Under the pieces are notes generated by a model. That model was given only the letters and a program-made list of their open reading frames with translations. It was not told the origin of the DNA and made no database searches. The translations under genes and the position numbers were made by a program. 7,239 nucleotides of DNA from Verrucomicrobiota bacterium (GTDB lineage Bacteria > Verrucomicrobiota > Verrucomicrobiia > Limisphaerales > JACRJZ01): the NCBI GenBank assembly GCA_022711695.1, contig JAKLEJ010000179.1:1-7239 (forward strand). The letters run 5' to 3'. Below, piece after piece: positions 1 through 5,077 of this stretch; position 1 is the stretch's first letter; each line of letters begins with the position of its first letter.

Positions 1-460
1 GCTGATCTGCTTCGAGGATGTCTTCCCGCACCTCGTTCGCGAATATGCCGGCCCCGAAACCGATTTCCTGTTGAACCTGACCAACGACGGCTGGTTCCGG
101 GAAAGCGCCGCTCACTGGCAGCACGCCGCCAACGCGGTCTTTCGCGCGGTCGAGAACGGCCTGCCGCTGGTGCGTTGCGCCAACAACGGGCTCACCTGTT
201 GGATCGATGCCGTGGGGGGCATGCACGAGGTGTATTTTGGAACCTCGGGCGATATTTACGGCCGGGGGTTCAAGACCGCCCGCATTCCCCTTCGGCCGGG
301 GGGGCAGCCGCGGCCGCCCACCTTCTACGGACGGCACGGAGACTGGCTGGGCTGGGCCTGCCTGGCGGTCGCCGCCGGCGGCCTGGCGGCTCTGTTGTTG
401 AAGCGCCGCGCCCTTCAGGGCATACTGGGCCGCGATGAGCGAAACTCAGAAAGGGTTTGA
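1..460 (+). CDS. lnt: Apolipoprotein N-acyltransferase, C-terminal part (5' end outside window)
   Basis: This is the last 152 codons of Lnt, read from base 2; the start lies upstream of the window. Lnt transfers an acyl chain from a phospholipid to the N-terminal cysteine of lipoproteins at the periplasmic face of the inner membrane. The fragment opens with ICFED, which matches the nitrilase-fold segment around the catalytic cysteine (Cys codon at 8-10). It continues with NLTNDGWF and, after a QH pair, with AVENGLPLVRCANNG, all typical of the Lnt carbon-nitrogen hydrolase domain. The end has the expected final membrane helix (about DWLGWACLAVAAGG onward) and a basic cytoplasmic tail. The catalytic Glu and Lys of the triad would lie upstream and cannot be checked. 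The last 26 bp overlap metX. The TTG at 71 is an internal codon and not a start, because homology continues upstream of it. Confidence 0.93.
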   Translation, partial: LICFEDVFPHLVREYAGPETDFLLNLTNDGWFRESAAHWQHAANAVFRAVENGLPLVRCANNGLTCWIDAVGGMHEVYFGTSGDIYGRGFKTARIPLRPGGQPRPPTFYGRHGDWLGWACLAVAAGGLAALLLKRRALQGILGRDERNSERV

Positions 461-1664
461 GCAGGGCGACCTGCAGGACCAGAGGATCGGCAAGGACTAC
501 AAGTCCGACCTGGGCGTGACCCACACGCACACGGTCACGCTGCCGGGGTTCCGCACCCAATCCGGCTTCGAGTTCGACGAGCTCGAGCTGTCCTACCAAA
601 CCCTGGGCACGCTCTCGCACGAGCGCGACAACGCCATCCTGGTCTGTCACGCCCTTTCGGGCGACGCGCATGTGGCGGGCATCAGCCCGAAGAACCGCCG
701 GCCCGGCTGGTGGGATTACCATGTGGGCCCCGGCAAGGCCATCGACACCGACAAGTTCTTCGTGATTTGCTCGAACGTGCTGGGGGGCTGCTCGGGCAGC
801 ACCGGGCCCGGCACGCTCAACCCCCGCACCGGCAAGCCCTATGGCATGGCTTTTCCGCCGGTGACCATCCGCGACATGGTGGCGGCCCAGGCGCGGCTGA
901 TGGATCACCTGGGCATTCCCAGGCTCTTCGCCGCCATCGGCGGCTCCATGGGCGGCATGCAGGGCCTGGTCTGGGCGGTCGATTATCCCAATCGCATCCA
1001 TTGCTGCGTTCCCATTGCCACTTGCATGGCGCACTCGGCCATGCAGATCGCCTTCAACGAGGTCGGCCGCCAGGCCATCGTCTCGGATCCCAACTGGAAG
1101 AACGGGGCCTACGAGGCCCGCTCCCGCCCCGAACACGGCCTGGCCGTCGCCCGCATGGTCGGCCACGTCACCTACCTCAGCGAGTTCTCGATGCGCGAAA
1201 AGTTCGGCCGCGCCCTCCAGGACGAAGCCAAGGCCAAGCGCACTTACCGGGCTTTTTTCCCGGAGTTCTTCAAGGTGGAGAGCTACCTCCATTACCAGGG
1301 CGACAGCTTCGTCGGGCGCTTCGACCCCAACAGCTATCTCTACATCACCAAGGCGCTGGACACCTTCGACCTGCTCGACAACCGCCTGCCGGCCGAAGTC
1401 CTCAAGGCGGTCAAGGCGCGCTTTTTTGTGGTGTCCTTCGAGTCGGACTGGCTCTACCCCCCGGCTCAATCGCGCGAACTGGTCAAGACGCTCAAACGCT
1501 CCAACGCTGTGGTCACCTATTTGAATCTGGACACCCGCTACGGGCACGATTCGTTCCTCATCGACAACCCCGCTTTCTCGCGGGCGGTGCACAACTTCTT
1601 TGACAGCGAGTACCGGCGGCTGCGCTCCCAACTCAAGAAGACGACACAGGCCCTCCGACTCTAA
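435..1664 (+). CDS. metX: Homoserine O-acyltransferase (probably acetyltransferase)
   Basis: MetX is a cytoplasmic alpha/beta-hydrolase-fold enzyme that acylates the hydroxyl of L-homoserine from acyl-CoA, the committed step of methionine synthesis. The 409-aa product shows HALSGDAHVAG (73-82), GGCSGSTGPGTLNP (117-130) and the nucleophile elbow GGSMGGMQ (169-176) with Ser171. The remaining triad is Asp338 in ESDWLYPP and His371 in YGHDSFL. All family landmarks are present, so it should be active. The product is somewhat longer than the usual 350-380 residues because of about 30 N-terminal residues without clear family similarity. ATG 435 overlaps lnt by 26 bp, and an in-frame GTG at 516 is an alternative start that would remove the overlap. 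Acetyl versus succinyl donor: the residue after the Asp338-Trp pair is Leu. Pseudomonas succinyl-type MetX has Arg there (DWRF), so acetyl-CoA is favoured, but this is inference. It lies 26 bp upstream of metW. Confidence 0.95.
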   Translation: MSETQKGFEQGDLQDQRIGKDYKSDLGVTHTHTVTLPGFRTQSGFEFDELELSYQTLGTLSHERDNAILVCHALSGDAHVAGISPKNRRPGWWDYHVGPGKAIDTDKFFVICSNVLGGCSGSTGPGTLNPRTGKPYGMAFPPVTIRDMVAAQARLMDHLGIPRLFAAIGGSMGGMQGLVWAVDYPNRIHCCVPIATCMAHSAMQIAFNEVGRQAIVSDPNWKNGAYEARSRPEHGLAVARMVGHVTYLSEFSMREKFGRALQDEAKAKRTYRAFFPEFFKVESYLHYQGDSFVGRFDPNSYLYITKALDTFDLLDNRLPAEVLKAVKARFFVVSFESDWLYPPAQSRELVKTLKRSNAVVTYLNLDTRYGHDSFLIDNPAFSRAVHNFFDSEYRRLRSQLKKTTQALRL

Positions 1665-1690
1665 TCCCCTGCTGGCCTTAAGACTCAACC

Positions 1691-2281
1691 ATGTATCAAA
1701 ACCTCTACAGCCAGGTGATCCAGTGGGTTCCGGAGCGGGCGCGGGTGCTGGACCTGGGCGCCGGCGACGGCGAGTTCCTCGAGCGGCTCGTGCGGGAAAA
1801 ACGGGTGGCCGGCGAGGGCGTGGAACTGGATGCGGTGAAGGTGACCCGGTGCATCGAGCGCGGCCTGGCGGTGCATCAGGGCGATGTCATGGACGGCCTG
1901 GACCAGTATGGCGACGGCGCCTTCGATTACGTCCTCCTGCTGGGCACCTTCCAGGAGCTCAGGCCCTCCGAGAAACTGGTCCGGGAAGCCCTGCGCGTGA
2001 GCCGGCGCCTGATCGTCTCCTACAGCAATTTCGCCCACGTCCGCGTGCGCTTCCAAATGGCCTTCACGGGCCGATCGCCGGTCACCCAGGCCCTGCCCTC
2101 CCCGTGGTACCGCACCCCGAACATCCATTTCTTCTCCATCCTCGATTTCGAGGATTTTTGCGGCGAGATGGGCCTTCGCGAAGTCGAGCGCGCCTGCTTC
2201 AACGCCCGCGGCCGGGTGCGCTGGCTGCCCAACCTCCGGGCCGAGGTGGCCCTCTGTCTGCTCGAGGCCGGGCCTAAATAG
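1691..2281 (+). CDS. metW: Methionine biosynthesis protein MetW (class I SAM-methyltransferase fold)
   Basis: MetW is a small cytoplasmic protein with a Rossmann methyltransferase fold. It is found beside metX in many bacteria and is needed with it for homoserine acylation in Pseudomonas; a methyl-transfer reaction has not been firmly shown. The 196-aa product has the SAM-binding motif I VLDLGAGDGEFL (19-30), the acidic end of the next strand GVELD (43-47), and the strand-4 region FDYVLLLGTFQEL (78-90). Family-specific stretches follow: SNFAHVRVRFQ (112-122), GRSPVT (127-132) and TPNIHFFSILDFEDF (142-156). The length is normal for the family (about 190-210). It starts 26 bp after metX with no clear Shine-Dalgarno sequence, so coupling to metX translation is likely. 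The linkage to metX settles the MetW call over a generic methyltransferase. Confidence 0.92.
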   Translation: MYQNLYSQVIQWVPERARVLDLGAGDGEFLERLVREKRVAGEGVELDAVKVTRCIERGLAVHQGDVMDGLDQYGDGAFDYVLLLGTFQELRPSEKLVREALRVSRRLIVSYSNFAHVRVRFQMAFTGRSPVTQALPSPWYRTPNIHFFSILDFEDFCGEMGLREVERACFNARGRVRWLPNLRAEVALCLLEAGPK

Positions 2282-2302
2282 AGTCTTTTCTTTCTCCTTA
2301 AT

Positions 2303-2755
2303 ATGCGCGCGGTCATCCAGCGGGTCTCCGAAGCCTCCGTGACCATCCATCGCGAGGTCCGCGCCTCCATTGGCCGCGGCCTGCTCGTCCTGCTCGCCGT
2401 CGAGGATACCGACACCGCCGAGGACATCGAGTGGCTCAGCGGCAAGATCGTCCGCCTGCGGGTGTTCAACGACGATGAAGGGGTCATGAATCTGTCCGTG
2501 GCCGAGGCCGGCGGCGGCATCCTCCTCGTCAGCCAGTTCACGCTCTTTGCCAGCACCAAGAAGGGCAACCGCCCCTCCTACAGCCGGGCCGCCCGGCCCG
2601 AAACCGCCATCCCCCTTTACGAGACCTTCCAGCGGCGCCTCGAGGAGGATTTTGGCGGCGAGATCGCCACCGGCGAGTTCGGGGCCGACATGAAGATCGC
2701 CCTGGTCAACGACGGCCCCGTCACCCTGATCATCGACTCGAAAGACCGCGAGTAG
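2303..2755 (+). CDS. dtd: D-aminoacyl-tRNA deacylase (DTD)
   Basis: DTD is a cytoplasmic homodimer that hydrolyses D-amino acids (and glycine mischarged on tRNA-Ala) from tRNAs, keeping D-residues out of proteins. The 150-aa product is full length (family about 145-150) and starts with the classic MRAVIQRVSEASV. Both signature motifs are intact: SQFTL (77-81), containing the active-site Thr80, and NDGPVT (136-141), carrying the Gly-cisPro pair (138-139) that excludes L-amino acids. The segment KGNRPSYSRAARPE (87-100) is also standard. It begins 21 bp after metW, and the gap is a pyrimidine-rich stretch with no Shine-Dalgarno sequence. It is probably the last gene of the lnt-metX-metW-dtd unit. 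No functional tie to methionine synthesis is evident beyond co-transcription. Confidence 0.96.
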   Translation: MRAVIQRVSEASVTIHREVRASIGRGLLVLLAVEDTDTAEDIEWLSGKIVRLRVFNDDEGVMNLSVAEAGGGILLVSQFTLFASTKKGNRPSYSRAARPETAIPLYETFQRRLEEDFGGEIATGEFGADMKIALVNDGPVTLIIDSKDRE

Positions 2756-2775
2756 CCCTCCTCCTCCCGTTCCTC

Positions 2776-2789
2776 GCCCCGGCCGGGGC
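2776..2789. repeat. Perfect 14-bp GC palindrome after dtd
   Basis: GCCCCGGCCGGGGC is its own reverse complement and begins 20 bp past the dtd stop codon. It could fold as a 5-bp stem with a 4-base loop in RNA. No T-run follows, so it is not a canonical intrinsic terminator. It may mark the end of the housekeeping unit, or it may be chance in GC-rich DNA. Confidence 0.45.
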
Positions 2790-2797
2790 CGCACCCA

Positions 2798-2827
2798 GGG
2801 AACCCCTTTCGCCAAAGCCGCGTTCCC
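2798..2827 (+). repeat. Imperfect hairpin GGGAAC...GTTCCC
   Basis: GGGAAC (2798-2803) pairs perfectly with GTTCCC (2822-2827). Inside it, CTTT (2806-2809) can pair with AAAG (2814-2817) across a CGCC loop, giving two stacked stems separated by an internal loop. It contains the first copy of the CCAAAGCCGCG repeat. No T-tract follows. It may be part of a dispersed intergenic element or a weak terminator or processing site; the sequence alone does not decide. Confidence 0.4.
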
Positions 2828-2881
2828 CGGATATCGCCGCCCTTGGGACGGGGAGTCCAAAGCCGCGCTTTCCGGGCAATC
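2812..2881. repeat. Two imperfect copies of an intergenic direct repeat (core CCAAAGCCGCG)
   Basis: The 11-mer CCAAAGCCGCG occurs at 2812-2822 and 2857-2867, 45 bp apart. Similarity continues past the core: TTCCCCGGATATC after copy 1 and CTTTCCGGGCAATC after copy 2. In copy 2 the core forms an inverted repeat, AAAGC-CGC-GCTTT (2859-2871). Short GC-rich palindromic units of this kind are typical of dispersed intergenic repeats. Whether this one recurs across the genome cannot be seen from the window. Confidence 0.5.
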
Positions 2882-2933
2882 CTGGTTCCCGGCGCGCCGC
2901 AGGGTGGAGAGTCCTTCGATCCCAGCCCTGTAA

Positions 2934-2962
2934 CCTTTTCGCCCCTCGCGGCTCGGAAAAGG
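2934..2962 (+). promoter_or_regulatory. Stem-loop in the leader of the sulfur cassette
   Basis: CCTTTTC (2934-2940) pairs perfectly with GAAAAGG (2956-2962). Inside it, GCC (2941-2943) can pair with GGC (2950-2952), leaving a CCTCGC loop and a small TCG bulge. The 3' arm ends 25 bp before the start codon of the next gene, so it would sit in the 5' leader of the cassette mRNA or serve as a DNA operator. There is no downstream T-run to make it a terminator. A role is inferred from position only. Confidence 0.4.
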
Positions 2963-2987
2963 CAGGAACGGACGGATTGAAACACTT

Positions 2988-3212
2988 ATGAAACTGGAAA
3001 ACGCGATTCGAATACTGGCGGGAACGATGGTGTTGATCAGCGTGTCGCTGGCCCATTGGGTGAGCGAATGGTGGCTCTTGCTGGGGGTGTTTGTCGGCTG
3101 CAACCTGATCCAGTCGGCCCTTACCGGGTTCTGCCCGGCCGAGATCATCCTGCGCAAGCTGGGCGTCGGCCAGGGGGCTTGCTGCTGCGCCGCCCCGGCT
3201 CGGGAGAAGTAA
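2988..3212 (+). CDS. YgaP-type transmembrane protein (DUF2892 family) with Cys-rich tail
   Basis: This 74-aa inner-membrane protein matches the membrane part of YgaP-like proteins (DUF2892): N-x-x-I-R-x-x-A-G near the start (5-12), two hydrophobic helices (about 7-23 and 28-45), a Gly-Cys-Asn before LIQSALTGFCP (40-50), and a short amphipathic end. In Escherichia coli YgaP this domain is fused to a rhodanese, which carries sulfane sulfur; here no rhodanese is attached or nearby. Cysteines at 38 and 49 are joined by an unusual run Cys65-Cys66-Cys67 in the basic C-terminal tail, which could bind a metal or carry persulfide sulfur (inference). It is the first gene of the cassette, 24 bp before the first YeeE half. 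The start has no clear Shine-Dalgarno sequence, but the N-terminus fits the family. Confidence 0.85.
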   Translation: MKLENAIRILAGTMVLISVSLAHWVSEWWLLLGVFVGCNLIQSALTGFCPAEIILRKLGVGQGACCCAAPAREK

Positions 3213-3236
3213 GACTGGCGTCCGTCTGTTTCTGGC

Positions 3237-3830
3237 ATGCTCCCCATGAACGAGCCATCCCCGACTTCCCAAACCGGCAACCCGTGTTCGCCGCCTGAGG
3301 CTGCCGAAAAGCGCGCCCGCTGGAGCCCCTATGTCGTGGGCGCCGGTTTGGGCGTGTTGAGCTGGGTGGTGTTCGCCGTGGTCAACCAGCCGCTGGGCAT
3401 TTCCACCGCCTTGTCCAGCGCTTCGAGCGTTTGCGCCTTGCCCGTCATGGGCGCGGAGGCGGTCGCGAAGAACGCTTACTGGACCAAGCACGCCCTCAAG
3501 CTCGATTACGGCATGCTGTTCCTGGCGGGGACTTTTCTGGGGAGCCTGGCCAGTGTGCTGGCCAGCCGGAGCTTTCGCCTGGAGAAAAGCCCGGCCGTCT
3601 GGCGGGACCGCTTTGGGGCTTCAACCGCCGGCCGGTGGGCGGCGGCCTTTGCGGGGGGCGTGATCGTCATGTATGGCGCCCGCATGGCCGTCGGCTGCAC
3701 CAGCGGGCACGGCATCAGCGGCTCCCTGCAACTGGCCCTGAGCAGTTGGGTCTTCTTTCTCACCATGTTTGCCTCCGGCGTTGTCGCTGCCTGGCTCGTC
3801 TTCCGCCGGCCTGGCCGGGGCGCCCACTGA
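3237..3830 (+). CDS. YeeE/YedE (TsuA-like) sulfur transporter, first half-protein
   Basis: This 197-aa polytopic inner-membrane protein belongs to the YeeE/YedE family, whose characterised member TsuA imports thiosulfate using conserved cysteines along the path. After a polar, Pro-rich N-terminus (1-30) come hydrophobic segments at about 31-50, 91-110, 135-152 and 167-188. The hallmark GARMAVGCTSGHGISG (147-162) places Cys154 in the family's conserved cysteine loop. PLGISTALSSASSVC (52-66) corresponds to the inner re-entrant region and contains Cys66. At about half of TsuA's length it should need a partner, and the next gene supplies it. Two ATGs are possible (3237 and 3246); neither has a good ribosome site, so the start is uncertain by three codons. 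The gaps to its neighbours are 24 and 18 bp. Confidence 0.87.
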   Translation: MLPMNEPSPTSQTGNPCSPPEAAEKRARWSPYVVGAGLGVLSWVVFAVVNQPLGISTALSSASSVCALPVMGAEAVAKNAYWTKHALKLDYGMLFLAGTFLGSLASVLASRSFRLEKSPAVWRDRFGASTAGRWAAAFAGGVIVMYGARMAVGCTSGHGISGSLQLALSSWVFFLTMFASGVVAAWLVFRRPGRGAH

Positions 3831-3848
3831 CTTATTGCCAACCCCCTT

Positions 3849-4415
3849 ATGAACCTTCCATTGACTGGAGAAACGGCGATCTGGCTGGCCATCCTCTTCG
3901 GGATGATCTTCGGATTCCTGCTCCACCGGGGCGGCGTGACCAACTACAACGTTATTGTAAACCAGTTCCGCTTCAAGGACTTCACGGTGCTCAAGATCAT
4001 GTTCACTGCCATTGTGGTCGGTGGCGTCGGCGTTCTGGCCTTGAAGCAAGGCGGGTGGGCGCAGTTCCACATCAAGCCCGCCAATATGCTGGGGGTCACG
4101 CTGGGCGCCGCGCTCTTCGGTGTTGGCATGGTCCTTTACGGGTATTGTCCTGGCACGGGCCTCGCTGCCGTCGCCACCGGCAGCCTCCATGCCTTGGTTG
4201 GCCTGGCCGGAATGCTGGTGGGCGGCGTGCTCTACGCGTTGAGCTATTCCTGGGTCGAGGCCCACATCCAGAAGATCGGGGCGTTGGGCAAACTGCGTCT
4301 GCCGGAGGTCACCGGCCTGCCTGACTGGGCCTGGCTCGCGCTGCTGGCGGGCGTGGCCGCGGTCGTGTTCTGGCTGCTGGAAACGCGCCTGCGTCCGCAG
4401 ACAAGGGAGCAATAG
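3849..4415 (+). CDS. YeeE/YedE (TsuA-like) sulfur transporter, second half-protein
   Basis: This 188-aa inner-membrane protein is the complementary half of the preceding YeeE protein. Typical family sequence is seen in FGFLLHRGGVTNYNVIVNQF (21-40), followed by RFKDFTVLK (41-49), with hydrophobic segments at about 11-25, 49-65, 84-98, 113-132 and 159-177. The signature GYCPGTGLAA (98-107) carries Cys100, the second conserved cysteine loop of the pseudo-symmetric channel. Paired with Cys154 of the partner, this rebuilds the two-loop arrangement of a full-length YeeE, so the two genes most likely encode one heteromeric channel for thiosulfate or a related sulfur compound. Two-gene YeeE forms are known (PmpA/PmpB type). 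The start is 18 bp after the previous stop and is preceded by a C-rich run with no Shine-Dalgarno sequence, suggesting coupled translation. The substrate is inferred from the family. Confidence 0.87.
   Translation: MNLPLTGETAIWLAILFGMIFGFLLHRGGVTNYNVIVNQFRFKDFTVLKIMFTAIVVGGVGVLALKQGGWAQFHIKPANMLGVTLGAALFGVGMVLYGYCPGTGLAAVATGSLHALVGLAGMLVGGVLYALSYSWVEAHIQKIGALGKLRLPEVTGLPDWAWLALLAGVAAVVFWLLETRLRPQTREQ
4403..4409 (+). promoter_or_regulatory. Strong ribosome binding site for the DUF6132-thioredoxin gene
   Basis: AAGGGAG lies seven bases before ATG 4417, inside the last codons of the second YeeE half. It is one of only two convincing Shine-Dalgarno sequences in the window and fixes the start of the membrane-anchored thioredoxin, so the N-terminal DUF6132 domain is part of the translated protein. 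Confidence 0.75.
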
Positions 4416-4416
4416 A

Positions 4417-4983
4417 ATGGGGTCGCTCATTCTCAGCGTGTTGGTCGGCAGCGGCGTGGGCGCCGCTTTGGGCTACTTCGGACAATGTTCCTCCGGAACG
4501 TGTCCCCTGACGGCCACATGGTGGCGCGGGGCCATCTACGGCGCTGTCCTTGGGACGTTGTTCTACCTGACCTCGTCCGGCAGTCGGACGGCCCCGGCGC
4601 CGCCCGCCTCCGGCCGCGTGCCGCATGTGAGCGAAGCGGAATTCGAGAGCGCGGTTCTGGGCGCGTCGCTGCCCGTGCTGGTGGATTTCTACGCGCCCTG
4701 GTGCGGGCCCTGCAAGGCGCTGGCCCCGCACCTCGAGAAGCTGGCCGAAGAATTCGAGGGCCGCGCGAAGGTGGTGAAGGTAAACGTGGACGACTCGCCC
4801 AAGCTGGCCGAGCGCTTCGGGATTCGCGGCGTGCCCACCCTGCTGTTCTTCAAAGGGGGCAAACAGGCGGATGCGGTCGTCGGAATGACGGCGCCCGCCG
4901 CGCTCAAGGCCCGGCTGGAGAAGCTGGCTGCGGGGAATCCCGCCAGCCAGTCGCCGGCGCCGACCCCTCAGCCTGTCCGGTGA
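4417..4983 (+). CDS. Membrane-anchored thioredoxin: DUF6132 domain fused to thioredoxin
   Basis: This 188-aa protein has two parts. Residues 1-53 form two hydrophobic helices (about 3-20 and 38-53) joined by FGQCSSGTCPLTATWWRG, the Cys-Ser-Ser-Gly-x-Cys-Pro-x-Thr hallmark of small DUF6132 membrane proteins (Cys24, Cys29). A Pro/Ala-rich linker (about 54-66) leads to a complete thioredoxin domain (about 68-172) with LVDFYAPWCGPCK (88-100), redox cysteines 96 and 99, VNVDDSPKLAERFGIRGVPT (122-141) with the cis-proline at 140, and FFKGG (144-148). The domain should reduce or exchange disulfides or persulfides while tethered to the inner membrane. WCGPC is the classic reducing-thioredoxin motif. 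With two helices the N- and C-termini share a side, but which side is not clear. It starts 1 bp after the YeeE stop with a strong ribosome site, which ties it to sulfur transport. The Pro-rich C-terminal tail (173-188) is unexplained. Confidence 0.88.
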   Translation: MGSLILSVLVGSGVGAALGYFGQCSSGTCPLTATWWRGAIYGAVLGTLFYLTSSGSRTAPAPPASGRVPHVSEAEFESAVLGASLPVLVDFYAPWCGPCKALAPHLEKLAEEFEGRAKVVKVNVDDSPKLAERFGIRGVPTLLFFKGGKQADAVVGMTAPAALKARLEKLAAGNPASQSPAPTPQPVR

Positions 4984-5013
4984 ACCAGGCCCTCGGTGAC
5001 GCAGGGCCCGGGC

Positions 5014-5027
5014 CAATTCGAGAATTG
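5014..5027. promoter_or_regulatory. Inverted repeat CAATTC-GA-GAATTG, possible operator
   Basis: Perfect 6-bp arms with a 2-bp spacer form a 14-bp dyad. It is AT-richer than its surroundings and sits 31 bp after the thioredoxin stop, overlapping a possible -35 element of the RND operon. The size and symmetry suit binding by a dimeric repressor, but no regulator gene lies in the window. Confidence 0.4.
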
Positions 5028-5053
5028 CGCTGGCTCGCACCGCCAATCATAGT
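5025..5053 (+). promoter_or_regulatory. Weak sigma70-like promoter candidate for the RND pair
   Basis: TTGCGC (5025-5030) and CATAGT (5048-5053) are separated by 17 bp, matching three of six and four of six consensus bases. It is the best match I saw by eye in the gap and is flanked by two dyads, which supports a regulated start for the adaptor and pump genes. Chance matches of this quality are common, so confidence is low. Confidence 0.25.
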
Positions 5054-5069
5054 GTCGCTCGCGAGACAC
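5052..5069. promoter_or_regulatory. Imperfect inverted repeat GTGTC...GACAC, possible operator
   Basis: GTGTC (5052-5056) mirrors GACAC (5065-5069) around an 8-bp centre that itself contains the palindrome TCGCGA. It overlaps the candidate -10 region of the RND promoter, where a repressor would block initiation. Function is inferred from symmetry and position only. Confidence 0.35.
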
Positions 5070-5077
5070 CCGAGATA

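Noticed and set aside
270..1688. Long open frame on the minus strand (472 codons) opposite metX
   Set aside because: It lies opposite a gene with full catalytic motifs, shows no recognisable domain, and is explained by codon-position GC bias.
1600..2277. Plus-strand 225-codon frame overlapping metX end and metW
   Set aside because: It is Arg/Pro/Gly-rich with no domain; the MetW frame is the one with motif I and family sequence.
2776..2789. Intrinsic terminator after dtd
   Set aside because: The palindrome is perfect but lacks a following T-run; kept as a repeat only.
1685..3280. Long open frame on the minus strand (531 codons) covering metW, dtd and the gap
   Set aside because: It runs across three supported genes and a repeat-bearing gap, has low-complexity Gly/Ala/Glu-rich sequence and no family resemblance.
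3237..4415. The two YeeE genes as one frameshifted or broken gene
   Set aside because: Each has its own start, stop and complete half-domain, an 18-bp gap separates them, and two-gene forms of the family are known.
4684..4716. Thioredoxin domain as a TlpA/DsbE cytochrome-biogenesis protein
   Set aside because: The WCGPC site and FFKGG strand match classical thioredoxin, there is no TlpA-type central insert, and no cytochrome c genes are nearby.
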